Positions 39,991 to 48,716 of a stretch of DNA of 64,000 nt are shown one piece after another. The number at the start of each line of letters is the position of its first letter. Within the stretch, counting starts at the first letter, position 1. This stretch comes from Pseudomonas lurida (GTDB taxonomy: Bacteria > Pseudomonadota > Gammaproteobacteria > Pseudomonadales > Pseudomonadaceae). The stretch spans positions 5,997,501-6,061,500 of the forward strand of contig NZ_PDJB01000001.1 of assembly GCF_002563895.1 (NCBI RefSeq), read 5' to 3'. The notes below the pieces were generated by a model. That model did not search any database, was not told where the DNA came from, and was given only the letters and a program-made list of their open reading frames with translations. Position numbers and translations under genes: made by a program.

Positions 39991-41206
39991 CCTGGCTTCT
40001 GCAGCAGTAGAGGCCAATCACGCTGAGCAGGCTGTAACTCAGCAGGCCCAGCCAGCCCAGGTTGCTGGCCGGCCATAACCCGACCAATGGCGCCAGCCAT
40101 ACCAGCGGTACATTCAGCACCAGCCTCAAGAGTTCGGCCTTCAATGCCCATGGCCGGTTCTCCAAGGCCACGCCCAGCGTAAACAGCCCCAGCGCCATGG
40201 CGCTCCACCCCAGGATCAGCGCCGGCAAGGGCAAATTTTCGCCGAAATTCATCAAATAGCTGCCAAAACCCACATACGCCGCGAATTGCAGTGCGATGTA
40301 GACCTGCTGGCGCACATCCAACGGCACTTCGAATTTGCGGAACTGGCTCAAGTCGTGTTTCGCCAGGGGGTACTTGGCCTTCACATCTGCCGGGCGCCAG
40401 CCGGTGCGCATGAACCAGATGCGCAGCTTGTCCCACCGGCTCTCGGTGCGCCGCGCGTCACTCCACAGTTGTGCATAGAACTGCAGGTTCGCCCATAGCG
40501 GGTTCCAACTGGCCAACGGCGTGGTGACGCCAAAAATCACCGGCTCATTATCGTCCTCCTCCTGGAAGGTGCCGAACAGCCGGTCCCAAAGAATGAACAC
40601 CCCGCCGTAGTTGCGATCCATGTAGAGAGCGTTCTGTGCATGGTGGGCCCGATGGTTGGACGGCGTGACGAAAAACCACTCATACCAGCCGAGCTTCGGC
40701 ACGTGACGGGTGTGCACCCAGAATTGATACAGCAAATTGAGCGAGGCCACGCTGATAAACACCACCAGTGGCACGCCCAGCACCGCCAGGGGCAGGTAGA
40801 AGATCCAGCTGAGCAGGAAGCCGGTGCTGGTCTGGCGCAGGGCGGTGCTGAGGTTGTAGTCCTCGCTCTGGTGATGCACCGAGTGCGCGGCCCAGAGGAT
40901 GTTGCGTTCGTGGCCCATGCGGTGCAGCCAGTAGTAGCAGAAGTCATAGAACACAAAGGCGAACACCCACGTCCAGACACTCTGGGCAGGCAGTTCGATG
41001 AGTGCGAGATGCTCGAGGGCGAACGCGTAGGTCAAGAGCCCCACGCCCTTGGTCAGCAACCCCGTGGTCGTCGATAGCACACCGGTGCTGAGGCTGTTGA
41101 TGGCATCGGCGACCCGGTAGTTGCGCTCGCCGCGCCAGCGGTCGGCAAGCAGCTCCACGACGATCAAGGCGATGAAAAACGGTACCGCGTAAGGCACGAA
41201 GTCCAT
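39971..41206 (-). CDS. sterol desaturase / fatty acid hydroxylase family protein
   Basis: 411-residue integral membrane di-iron oxygenase. The His-box set is complete: HRMGHE, HSVHHQSEDYN and HRAHHAQN, spread over four to six TM helices in the first 270 residues. The C-terminal 130 residues add extra TM segments of a type seen in Pseudomonas orthologues. Substrate is unknown; bacterial members hydroxylate fatty acyl chains, carotenoids or hopanoids. It is divergent from elbB. Confidence 0.88.
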   Translation of the reverse strand: MDFVPYAVPFFIALIVVELLADRWRGERNYRVADAINSLSTGVLSTTTGLLTKGVGLLTYAFALEHLALIELPAQSVWTWVFAFVFYDFCYYWLHRMGHERNILWAAHSVHHQSEDYNLSTALRQTSTGFLLSWIFYLPLAVLGVPLVVFISVASLNLLYQFWVHTRHVPKLGWYEWFFVTPSNHRAHHAQNALYMDRNYGGVFILWDRLFGTFQEEDDNEPVIFGVTTPLASWNPLWANLQFYAQLWSDARRTESRWDKLRIWFMRTGWRPADVKAKYPLAKHDLSQFRKFEVPLDVRQQVYIALQFAAYVGFGSYLMNFGENLPLPALILGWSAMALGLFTLGVALENRPWALKAELLRLVLNVPLVWLAPLVGLWPASNLGWLGLLSYSLLSVIGLYCCRSQVTRLVS

Positions 41207-41322
41207 GGTCTGGTCCGGTCTGTTTTTGTTACATCAAGATTAGGTGGAGCCGTGCGAGATCCCATTGGCAACAGATGACAAATTAGTAGACATTTAACGC
41301 CAAGAACCCAGGAGAAATGCCC

Positions 41323-41988
41323 ATGAGCAAAAAGATTGCAGTGATCCTTTCCGGCTGTGGCGTATATGACGGCGCAGAGATCCACGAAAGCGTGATCACC
41401 TTGCTGCGCCTGGACCAGCGTGGCGCTCACGTCCAATGTTTTGCCCCGGATATCGCGCAATTGCATGTGATCAACCACCTCACCGGCGAAGAGATGCCCG
41501 AGTCGCGCAATGTGCTGGTGGAGTCGGCCCGGATCGCCCGGGGCAACGTGAAAGACCTGCGCGAGGCCAACGCCGAGGAGTTCGATGCGCTGATCGTGCC
41601 AGGCGGGTTTGGCGCGGCGAAAAACCTCTCCAACTTTGCCGTGGAAGGCGCCGGCTGCAGCGTCAACCCGCAGGTTCTGGAGCTGGCCGAGGCCTTTGCC
41701 GAAGCGGGCAAGCCTGTAGGGCTGATCTGCATCTCCCCTGCCCTCGCGGCAAAGATCTACGGCCCGGGCGTGACCTGCACCATCGGCAACTGTGCCGAGA
41801 CCGCCGCCGCACTGGACAAGATGGGCGCCACTCACCAGGAATGTGCGGTGGAAGATATCGTCGAAGACAAGGCGCGCAAGCTGGTGACCACGCCGGCGTA
41901 TATGCTCGGCAAGAACATCAGTGAGGTCGCTTCGGGGATCAATAAGCTGGTGGACCGAGTGCTGGAATTGACCCACGAGAACGACTGA
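41323..41988 (+). CDS. elbB: ElbB-type DJ-1/PfpI superfamily glyoxalase
   Basis: 221-residue class I amidotransferase-like protein. The N-terminal KKIAVILSGCGVYDGAEIHE and nucleophile elbow LICISPALAAKIYG (Cys) match ElbB, originally linked to isoprenoid biosynthesis and later shown to have weak glyoxalase activity. ATG 41323 is chosen because the AGGAG site is 8 nt upstream; ATG 41317 would be too close. Single-gene unit bordered downstream by a REP pair. Confidence 0.9.
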   Translation: MSKKIAVILSGCGVYDGAEIHESVITLLRLDQRGAHVQCFAPDIAQLHVINHLTGEEMPESRNVLVESARIARGNVKDLREANAEEFDALIVPGGFGAAKNLSNFAVEGAGCSVNPQVLELAEAFAEAGKPVGLICISPALAAKIYGPGVTCTIGNCAETAAALDKMGATHQECAVEDIVEDKARKLVTTPAYMLGKNISEVASGINKLVDRVLELTHEND

Positions 41989-41996
41989 TGCCCTCC

Positions 41997-42098
41997 GTGT
42001 AGGAGCGAGCTTGCTCGCGAAAAACGTCAACGAAAACGCGAGCACGCAGCAAGAACGCGGTGTTCTCAGGCGCTTCGCGAGCAAGCTCGCTCCTACAC
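41997..42098. repeat. REP doublet (REPIN-like), perfect 24-bp inverted arms
   Basis: GTGTAGGAGCGAGCTTGCTC plus GCGA at 41997-42020 has an exact reverse complement at 42075-42098, with a 54-bp spacer. Each arm itself contains the GCGAGCTTGCTCGC palindrome. Paired REPs in this orientation are the REPIN form described in P. fluorescens SBW25. The right arm overlaps the last codons of the DUF188 gene. Confidence 0.85.
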
Positions 42099-42548
42099 AG
42101 CCTTCATCAACCGCGTGAGAATGCGGTCCAACGCATTGGCAAACGCCTGCTTCTCCTTCTCCCCGTGAGGCGGCGGGCCACCGCCCATCTGGCCTTGCTC
42201 ACGCAGGTCAGTGAACAGGTTACGCACCGCCAGGCGTTCGCTCATGTTCGCGGGGCTGAACTCTTTGCCCCGCGGATCGAGCGCCGTGACGCCCTTCTTC
42301 ACCAAACGATCGGCCAGGGGCACATCGCTGCAGATCACCAGTTCACCGGGCACGGCGTGCTCTACCAGGTAGTCATCGGCCGCATCCGGGCCGCTGGGCA
42401 CCACGATCAGCTTCACACAGGCAAAGCTCGGCTTGATCTGGCTCTGCCCGGCCACCAATACCACCTCGAACTGGCGCTTGAGGGCAAACTTCACCACTTG
42501 GTCCTTGGCTGCGCGCGGGCAGGCGTCTGCATCGATCCACACCCGCAT
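42093..42548 (-). CDS. YaiI/YqxD (DUF188, UPF0178) family protein
   Basis: 151-residue PIN-like protein. The N-terminal MRVWIDADACPRAAKDQV with two acidic residues and the central VICSDVPLADRLVKKG are the family signatures. A Gly/Pro-rich stretch GQMGGGPPPHGEKEKQAF follows. The putative nuclease activity is inferred from fold only. The 3' end overlaps the REP element. It starts 2 bp after the stop of the FTR1 gene and is likely co-transcribed. Confidence 0.9.
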   Translation of the reverse strand: MRVWIDADACPRAAKDQVVKFALKRQFEVVLVAGQSQIKPSFACVKLIVVPSGPDAADDYLVEHAVPGELVICSDVPLADRLVKKGVTALDPRGKEFSPANMSERLAVRNLFTDLREQGQMGGGPPPHGEKEKQAFANALDRILTRLMKAV

Positions 42549-42550
42549 AC

Positions 42551-44446
42551 TTATGCGACCACCCGGCGCTTCTCGGCCAAGCGGCTGCGGCCATACAGCA
42601 CCACAATCGCCAGGATCGCCAACGCCTGCGCACTCAACGAGTACGCATCGGCGTGGATGCCCAGCCAGTCGAAGTCAAAGAATGCCACCGGGCGTGTGCC
42701 GAAGATGCCAGCTTCCTGCAACGCCTTCACGCCATGCCCGGCAAACACCACCGAGAGCGCACACAGCAATGCCGCGTTGATACCGAAGAACAACGCCAGC
42801 GGCAGCTTCGCCGAACCGCGCAGGATCACCCATGCCAGGGCCACCAACAGCACCAGCGCCGTGGCGCCACCCGCCAACACCGCGTTGTGCCCGGCCGGGC
42901 CGGCTTGCAGCCACAGGGTTTCGTAGAACAGGATCACTTCGAACAGCTCGCGGTACACCGAGAAGAACGCCAGCATCGCAAAGCCGAAGCGCCCACCGCC
43001 GCCCACCAGGCTGCTCTTGATGTAGTCCTGCCAGGCGGCCGCGTGGCGTCGGTCGTGCATCCACACACCAAGCCACAGCACCATCACGCTGGCGAACAGG
43101 GCCGTGCAACCCTCAAGCAGTTCGCGCTGGGCGCCGCTTACGTCAATCACATAGGCCGCCAGTGCCCAGGTCGCCAGACCCGCCAGCAGCGCCAGGCCCC
43201 AACCCACGTTGACGCTGCGCACCGCCGATTGCTGGCCGGTGTTACGCAGGAACGCGAGGATCGCGGCCAGTACCAGGATCGCTTCCAGGCCTTCACGCAA
43301 CAGGATCAGCAAGCCAGAGATATAACTCAACGACCAGCTCAGGCCGTCGCTGCCCAGCAAGCCGGCAGATTCGGTGAGCTTGCCCTTGGCCACGTCCAGG
43401 CGCTGTTGCACCTGCTCGACCGGCAAACCGTCCTGCAATGACTGCCGGTAGGCCATCAGCGCTTTCTCGGTGTCCTTGCGCACGTTGGCGTCGACGTTGT
43501 CCAGGGAGCTTTCTACCAGCTCGAAGCCTTCCAGGTACGCGGCCACCGACAGGTCGTAGGCCTGCTCGTGGTCACCCTTCTGGAACGCGGCCAGGCTCTT
43601 GTCCAGCGTGGTGGCGGTGTAGTCGAGCAACTGCGCCGGGCCGCGCTTGACCTGCGGCGGTTGCGCACGCTGCGCGCGAAACGTCGCAGCCGCCGCAGGG
43701 CCGTTTGCGGCCAGCACTTCGTTGGGGGTCTGGCGGGCCAGGTCGGCGAGGTTGAACGGCTGCTCGCTGTTCGCGGCGGCCGGGTCGGCAGTGAATCCGG
43801 CGATGTAGGTGGCCAGGTCCCAGCGCTGGCGGTCGTCCAGCTGGTCGGTGAAGGACGGCATGTCGGTGCCTTCGACGCCCAGGCCGAGGGTGTTGTAGAT
43901 CGCGTAGAGGCTCAGGCGATCCAGGCGCACAGCATCCCGCAGGTTGGCGGGCGGCGGCGTCATACCCACGCTGGCCGGGCCGTCACCGGCGCCAGCAGTG
44001 CCATGGCATACCGAGCAATGCTGGGCGTAGAGCGGTGCTCCGCGCGTTGGGTCAGGGGTGATCGCCGGAGCTTGGCTGACTTCATAAGCCACTGCCAACT
44101 GCGCGCCCAATTGACGGGCTTGGCGAGCGACTGTAGGGCCGTCCTGATGGACGGTTACCGCCGCTAACAGTTCGTCGACGCCTTTGACCAACGCCGCGCG
44201 CTCCGGCCGCTGTGGCAGTTCTGCCACCAGGCCCTGCAACACCCCGAGAAATTCCAGTTGTTCGCGGTATTCGGATTCATCGATAACCTTGCCCGCCTCC
44301 ACCGTCGCGGGATAGTCAGCGCCAATGTAGTCCAGCAAATGCAGGGCTTGTGGCGCGCCCTCGGCAGTCGCGGCCAACAGGTTGAAGCTGCACGACATCA
44401 ACGCCGGCAACATCAGCCAGGCGAGAAAACGGAAGGGGGCAGTCAT
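42551..44446 (-). CDS. FTR1-family iron permease fused to a cytochrome c domain
   Basis: 631 residues. Signal/anchor region, then a periplasmic section with a c-type haem site CSVCH (about residue 143) and a distal Met region; a helical periplasmic linker; then a seven-TM FTR1 permease with the iron-binding motifs REGLE and RELFE. The design suggests that Fe2+ is oxidised in the periplasm by the cytochrome part and passed through the permease as Fe3+, as in yeast Fet3/Ftr1 or bacterial EfeUOB. It starts without a neighbouring EfeO or EfeB. Confidence 0.9.
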   Translation of the reverse strand: MTAPFRFLAWLMLPALMSCSFNLLAATAEGAPQALHLLDYIGADYPATVEAGKVIDESEYREQLEFLGVLQGLVAELPQRPERAALVKGVDELLAAVTVHQDGPTVARQARQLGAQLAVAYEVSQAPAITPDPTRGAPLYAQHCSVCHGTAGAGDGPASVGMTPPPANLRDAVRLDRLSLYAIYNTLGLGVEGTDMPSFTDQLDDRQRWDLATYIAGFTADPAAANSEQPFNLADLARQTPNEVLAANGPAAAATFRAQRAQPPQVKRGPAQLLDYTATTLDKSLAAFQKGDHEQAYDLSVAAYLEGFELVESSLDNVDANVRKDTEKALMAYRQSLQDGLPVEQVQQRLDVAKGKLTESAGLLGSDGLSWSLSYISGLLILLREGLEAILVLAAILAFLRNTGQQSAVRSVNVGWGLALLAGLATWALAAYVIDVSGAQRELLEGCTALFASVMVLWLGVWMHDRRHAAAWQDYIKSSLVGGGGRFGFAMLAFFSVYRELFEVILFYETLWLQAGPAGHNAVLAGGATALVLLVALAWVILRGSAKLPLALFFGINAALLCALSVVFAGHGVKALQEAGIFGTRPVAFFDFDWLGIHADAYSLSAQALAILAIVVLYGRSRLAEKRRVVA

Positions 44447-44595
44447 GAACGAATCTCAAAGGGAAATACGAAGTAACACATTGTTAGGGCTTAACGGATT
44501 TGACTCAAGGCGTAAGTGATTGGGCGTTTGCACGGGAGGGCAGTTTCAGAAGCGGACTAGTGGCGCTTTTGTTGAGGTTGCTAGGCAAAAAGCCA

Positions 44596-44623
44596 TTGTT
44601 TTGCCATTAATGGTGCTTATAAT
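44596..44623 (+). promoter_or_regulatory. candidate sigma-70 promoter of the lipoprotein operon
   Basis: TTGTTT (-35 like) and a perfect TATAAT -10 separated by 16 bp, about 90 bp before the first gene. It is the best consensus promoter seen in the window. Confidence 0.6.
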
Positions 44624-44713
44624 GCCGCGCCCTGTTAGTGCGAAAGGGAATTTCGTTCCTCGTTTTTATGAGGAATGACCACATCGGTTGATACTTTCAG
44701 GGAAGAAGTCTGC

Positions 44714-46108
44714 ATGGCATTTCGCGCCTTACCTTCGCTCGCGCTCGCGGCGGTGACGTTGTTGTCCGGCTGTTCGATGTTCCGCAGCTACGACAACGAG
44801 CTGCAAGCCACCAATCAGCAATTGGCCACCGGCAATGTCGACGCCGCCCTGACCCTGCTGGAAAAGAACAACACCGGCGACGACAAGGACCTGCTCTATT
44901 TCTTCGAAAAGGGCGAGCTGCTGCGTGCCAAGGGTGATTTGACCGGTAGCCAGACCGCCTGGCGCAGCGCCGACCTGCAAGTCTACCAGTGGGAGGAGTC
45001 GGTCAAGTTCGACAGCGCCAAGTACCTCGCCCAGTTCGGCAGTTTCCTCGCCAACGACAAGGTGCGTCGCTACGAAGGCTATGACTACGAAAAGGTCATG
45101 CTGACAACGCAGATGGCCCTGAACCTGCTGGCCATTAACGACTTCGACGGTGCACGCACCGAAATCAAGAAGACGCATGAACGCGAAGCAGTCATCGCCG
45201 ACCTGCGCGACAAGGAATACCTCAAGCGCGAGGACGAAGCCCAGCGCGAAGGCGTGACCACCCAGATGAAAGACCTGCGCGGCTATCCAGTGGAAACCCT
45301 GGACGCGCCGGAAGTGGTCGGCCTCAAAAACAGTTACCAGAGTGCGTTCAGCCATTACCTGGCGGGTTTCGTCTACGAAGCCCTGGGCGAAAAAGACCTG
45401 GCCGCGCCAGGGTATCGCAAGGCCGCCGAGCTACGCCCCAACACCCCGCTGCTGGAAAAGGCCCTGCTCGACCTGGACAAATCCAAGGTCGGCGCCGATG
45501 AAACCGACGTGTTGATCGTGGTGCAGAGCGGCCTGGCACCGGCCCGTGACTCGATTCGCCTGCCGCTGCCAATCCCGATCAATGGCAACCTGGTGATCAC
45601 CCCGCTGTCGTTCCCGGTGATCAAGGCGGACACCTCCACCGCGCCCTTCGCCCAGATCGGCGTCGACGGCCAGCAACAGAACCTCACTGCACTCAACAGC
45701 ACCACGGCGATGTCCCGCCGCGCCCTGCGCGACGACATGCCGGGGATCATCCTGCGTACCACGGTGCGTGCGGTCACCCGTGGCGTGGCGCAAAACAACC
45801 TGAACAAGACCAACCCCATGGCGGGCCTGGTGCTGGGTATCGCCTCGGCCGTCACCGAAGGTGCCGATACCCGCACCTGGCGCACCCTGCCGGACATGAC
45901 CCAGGTGACTCGCTTGCGCCTCAAGCACGGTGAGCACCAAGTCAGCCTGCCCAATGCCCTGGGCGGCACGCTGGTGACAGTCAAGGCCGATCAGCGTTAC
46001 CAGGTCGTGACCCTGCGCGTCGTCGGCAACCAGGTATTCGCTGGCGGCCTGGCCGCCCATGTGGTGCCAAGTACCGTCAACCAGGCCATCGCCCTCAAAC
46101 AACCTTAA
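44714..46108 (+). CDS. COG3014 family outer-membrane lipoprotein
   Basis: 464-residue lipoprotein with lipobox LLSGC (Cys20) and Ser at +2, predicting outer-membrane retention. The first half is helical and TPR-like (NQQLATGNVDAALTLLEKNN; FEKGELLRAKGDLTGSQTAW). The second half carries beta-rich segments with PNALGGTLVTVKADQRYQVV. ATG 44714 has GGAAGAAG 6 nt upstream. It is the first gene of a four-gene envelope operon; molecular role unknown. Confidence 0.87.
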   Translation: MAFRALPSLALAAVTLLSGCSMFRSYDNELQATNQQLATGNVDAALTLLEKNNTGDDKDLLYFFEKGELLRAKGDLTGSQTAWRSADLQVYQWEESVKFDSAKYLAQFGSFLANDKVRRYEGYDYEKVMLTTQMALNLLAINDFDGARTEIKKTHEREAVIADLRDKEYLKREDEAQREGVTTQMKDLRGYPVETLDAPEVVGLKNSYQSAFSHYLAGFVYEALGEKDLAAPGYRKAAELRPNTPLLEKALLDLDKSKVGADETDVLIVVQSGLAPARDSIRLPLPIPINGNLVITPLSFPVIKADTSTAPFAQIGVDGQQQNLTALNSTTAMSRRALRDDMPGIILRTTVRAVTRGVAQNNLNKTNPMAGLVLGIASAVTEGADTRTWRTLPDMTQVTRLRLKHGEHQVSLPNALGGTLVTVKADQRYQVVTLRVVGNQVFAGGLAAHVVPSTVNQAIALKQP

Positions 46109-46118
46109 GGAGCACGCT

Positions 46119-46490
46119 ATGCGTCATTTCATCCTCGGCGCCCTGGCGCTGGTCCTGCTTGCCGGCTGCGCCACCCCGCCGCCACCGGAACCCGGCAGCG
46201 CCGCGAGCAAAATCGTGGTCATGGGCAAGTTCAAGGGCATTGCAGTCGGCGCCATCCGTGTTGCCCGCGAGAACGGCTTCCTCACCGCCAAGGTGCAGTT
46301 GAGCAACATCACCAGCAGCAACCAGATGATGTATTACCGCTTCGCCTGGCTAGGGGCAGACGGTTTCCCGGTGGGCGAAGAAGAAACCTGGAAGGTGCTG
46401 AACCTGTACGCCAACCAGGCGACCTTCCTGCCGGCGATTGCCAATTTGCCGCAGGCGGCGGACTTCCGTCTTGAAGTGAAAACCCCTTGA
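46119..46490 (+). CDS. YcfL-like lipoprotein (DUF1425)
   Basis: 123 residues, lipobox LLAGC (Cys17) with Ala at +2. The mature part has the DUF1425 beta-sandwich pattern: KVQLSNITSSNQMMYYRFAW and GEEETWKVLNLYANQ. The ribosome site TAAGGAG is 6 nt upstream and the gap to the previous gene is 10 bp. In E. coli ycfL directly precedes lpoB; the same order is seen here. Confidence 0.88.
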   Translation: MRHFILGALALVLLAGCATPPPPEPGSAASKIVVMGKFKGIAVGAIRVARENGFLTAKVQLSNITSSNQMMYYRFAWLGADGFPVGEEETWKVLNLYANQATFLPAIANLPQAADFRLEVKTP

Positions 46491-46525
46491 GCCGTCCATC
46501 CTTTTTGCTGCTGAGAGATTTCCCA

Positions 46526-47113
46526 ATGTTTGCACGCTTCTCGATCCTTGCCGCCGTCGCCATCCTGGCCAGCGGCTGCGCCAACACGTCCCCGGTACTG
46601 GGCGGTAAAAACATCAGCTACGGCGATACCAAGGCCGTGGAACTGGTGACTAACGAGTTCGGTTCCACCGACCTGCAGATGATCGCCGAAAGCATGACCC
46701 GCTCCCTGGCCCAGTCCGGAATCCTGCAAGGCCGTCCGGTGGTGCAGGTGTACGACGTGAAGAACAAGACCAGCGAGTACATCGATACCCGCGAAATCAC
46801 CACGTCGATCAAGACCCAACTGATGAAGACCGGCACCGCACGCTTCGCCAGCGACAACACTGACATGCAGAGCCAGGTCGACCAGCTCAAGCTGCAGAAC
46901 CAGAGCGGGCTGTACAAGAAGTCCACCGTCAGCAAGACCGGCAACATGGTTGCCGCCAAATACCGCCTGGAAGGCTCCATCAGCTCCATCGTCAAGCGCA
47001 GCGCTGACTACAAGGACGTGTTCTACAAATTCAGCCTGCAGCTGATCGACGTCGAGAGCGGCCTTGCCGAATGGATGGACGAAAAAGAAATCCGCAAGAC
47101 CACGGAGCGCTAA
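46526..47113 (+). CDS. lpoB: LpoB-like penicillin-binding protein activator
   Basis: 195-residue lipoprotein with lipobox ILASGC (Cys18). The globular domain follows almost directly with ISYGDTKAVELVTNEFGSTDLQ, then YDVKNKTSEYIDTREI and YRLEGSISSI, all LpoB-type. E. coli LpoB activates PBP1b from the outer membrane; the E. coli protein has a long disordered linker which is essentially missing here, so reaching the inner membrane would need another solution. Pseudomonas PBP1b is known to use LpoP, so the target here is open. Confidence 0.86.
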   Translation: MFARFSILAAVAILASGCANTSPVLGGKNISYGDTKAVELVTNEFGSTDLQMIAESMTRSLAQSGILQGRPVVQVYDVKNKTSEYIDTREITTSIKTQLMKTGTARFASDNTDMQSQVDQLKLQNQSGLYKKSTVSKTGNMVAAKYRLEGSISSIVKRSADYKDVFYKFSLQLIDVESGLAEWMDEKEIRKTTER

Positions 47114-47116
47114 ACA

Positions 47117-47857
47117 ATGCGTGCATGGATCGGCATGATCGGCCTGCTGTGCGCCTTCGGCGCCTCGGCCGCCCCGAAAATCGCGGTGACCGACCTGGCC
47201 TATGAGGCACGGGTCGAGGAATACATCCACCAGGTTTCGGCGAGCAACAACTTCCAGGCCAGCGCTTACCACGCCAGCGGCGCCTCGAACTACAGTGAGT
47301 ACGAAAGCCGTACCAGCTACATCGAACAGACCGAGCTGCGCAAATTCAGCGGTGATATCAAGGGTGAAATCCTCAAGTCCCGGCAGTTCCAACTGGTGCA
47401 GGGCACGCCCTACACCGCCGAGGCCAAGGGTGACGTCTACGATGTGATCAAGCGCATCAAGGCCGGCAACTTCAAGGGTGCGGACTACGTGTTGTTCGGC
47501 ACCCTGTCAGACATCGATTTCACCCAGGACATCAATGCCCTGGACCACACCAACGGTTACTCGGCGGTGCTGGGCCTGACGCTGGTGGCGGATTTCAGCC
47601 TGATCAATACGCGCACCTACGAGATCACCTCGGCGTTTACCGCCATGGGTGAAGGCCAGGACACCAAGCTGGTGAACAGCCGTGATGTACGCGTAAGCCT
47701 GAATCGGCCGCGTGTGGTCAGGGAAGTATCGAAAGCCTTGGGTGAGGATGTGGCTCGGCAGTTGGCGGAGCAGTTGGGGGGTGGGTATCAAGACCCGGGC
47801 CAACCGCCGTTGCGCAACAACCTGCCAAGGGATGAAGCGCCGAAGATCTTGCGCTGA
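47117..47857 (+). CDS. secreted CsgG/LpoB-like periplasmic protein
   Basis: 246 residues with an ordinary signal peptide (MRAWIGMIGLLCAFGASAA) and no lipobox Cys. The body starts PKIAVTDLAYE, the strand typical of CsgG/TolB-N folds, and includes GADYVLFGTLSDIDF and a C-terminal amphipathic helix (VVREVSKALGEDVARQLAEQL) before a Pro-rich tail. It follows lpoB by 3 bp. Soluble periplasmic paralogue of LpoB or a CsgG-like oligomer; neither can be decided from sequence. Confidence 0.82.
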   Translation: MRAWIGMIGLLCAFGASAAPKIAVTDLAYEARVEEYIHQVSASNNFQASAYHASGASNYSEYESRTSYIEQTELRKFSGDIKGEILKSRQFQLVQGTPYTAEAKGDVYDVIKRIKAGNFKGADYVLFGTLSDIDFTQDINALDHTNGYSAVLGLTLVADFSLINTRTYEITSAFTAMGEGQDTKLVNSRDVRVSLNRPRVVREVSKALGEDVARQLAEQLGGGYQDPGQPPLRNNLPRDEAPKILR

Positions 47858-47882
47858 ACCGGGACGTCACCAGCAACTCAAA

Positions 47883-47952
47883 GGCTTGCTCACGAATGCG
47901 GTAGATCAGTCAGTACTTCTGTTAACTGACACGCCACATTCGCGAGCAAGCC
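47883..47952. repeat. REP doublet (REPIN-like)
   Basis: GGCTTGCTCACGAATG (47883-47898) and CATTCGCGAGCAAGCC (47937-47952) are inverted copies with one mismatch. The spacer has an inner GTCAGT/ACTGAC pair. It terminates the lipoprotein operon region. Confidence 0.8.
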
Positions 47953-47995
47953 CGCTCCCACCTTCTCTAGACGTCTTCTTCAGTTGAATCGTGGT

Positions 47996-48628
47996 TTACG
48001 CCGTGGCGCGATGCAAGCTGGCCAGAAAACCTGCCGCCCCCACGAACAAGCCGGCAAACGTACGGTTCATACGCTTCTGTTGCTTGGGCGTACGCAACAG
48101 GCGCAAGACTTTCGACGCCAGCCCCGTATACCCCGCCATCACGACCATATCGACGCAGATCATCGTTGCACCCAGGATCAGGTACTGGACCAGCAGGGGC
48201 GCCTGCGGGTTCACGAACTGCGGCAGTACTGCCAGCATGAACACCAGGGCCTTGGGGTTGCTGGCGTTGACCAGAAAGCCACGGAACATCATTGCCATCG
48301 GCTTGCCGATTGGGCGCACGGCTGCGTCATCGGTCATGTCCATGGGCAAGGCTCGCCATTGCTTGATGGCCAGGTACACCAGGTACGCCACGCCAAACCA
48401 TTTGATCGCATAGAAGGCAGTGGACGACGTCGCCAGAATGGCGCCCAGGCCGCACGCCACGACCGCAATCTGCATCGCCAGGCCCAACTGCAGGCCAATG
48501 GCATTCCAGTAACCGCGCAGGAAACCGTATTGCAGGCCGCTGGACATCGAAGCGATGGCGCCGGCGCCGGGGGAAAGGGAGATGATCCAACTGGCCAGGA
48601 AAAAGGCCAGCCACGTATCGAGAGCCAT
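47996..48628 (-). CDS. LysE/RhtB family amino-acid exporter
   Basis: 210-residue inner-membrane protein with about six TM helices. N-terminal WLAFFLASWIISLSPGAGAI contains the family Ser-Pro-Gly-Ala motif, and ASNPKALVFMLAVLPQFV marks the loop before TM4. Members export homoserine, threonine, lysine or other small metabolites; substrate cannot be predicted. It appears to be a single-gene unit. Confidence 0.9.
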   Translation of the reverse strand: MALDTWLAFFLASWIISLSPGAGAIASMSSGLQYGFLRGYWNAIGLQLGLAMQIAVVACGLGAILATSSTAFYAIKWFGVAYLVYLAIKQWRALPMDMTDDAAVRPIGKPMAMMFRGFLVNASNPKALVFMLAVLPQFVNPQAPLLVQYLILGATMICVDMVVMAGYTGLASKVLRLLRTPKQQKRMNRTFAGLFVGAAGFLASLHRATA

Positions 48629-48716
48629 TACACACCTCAGGAGGGAGTTTGCTGTTGCGCTTTAAGCTAACTCCACCGGCCAAAGTATGGCTATAGATTT
48701 TTACAAGATGTGAATG

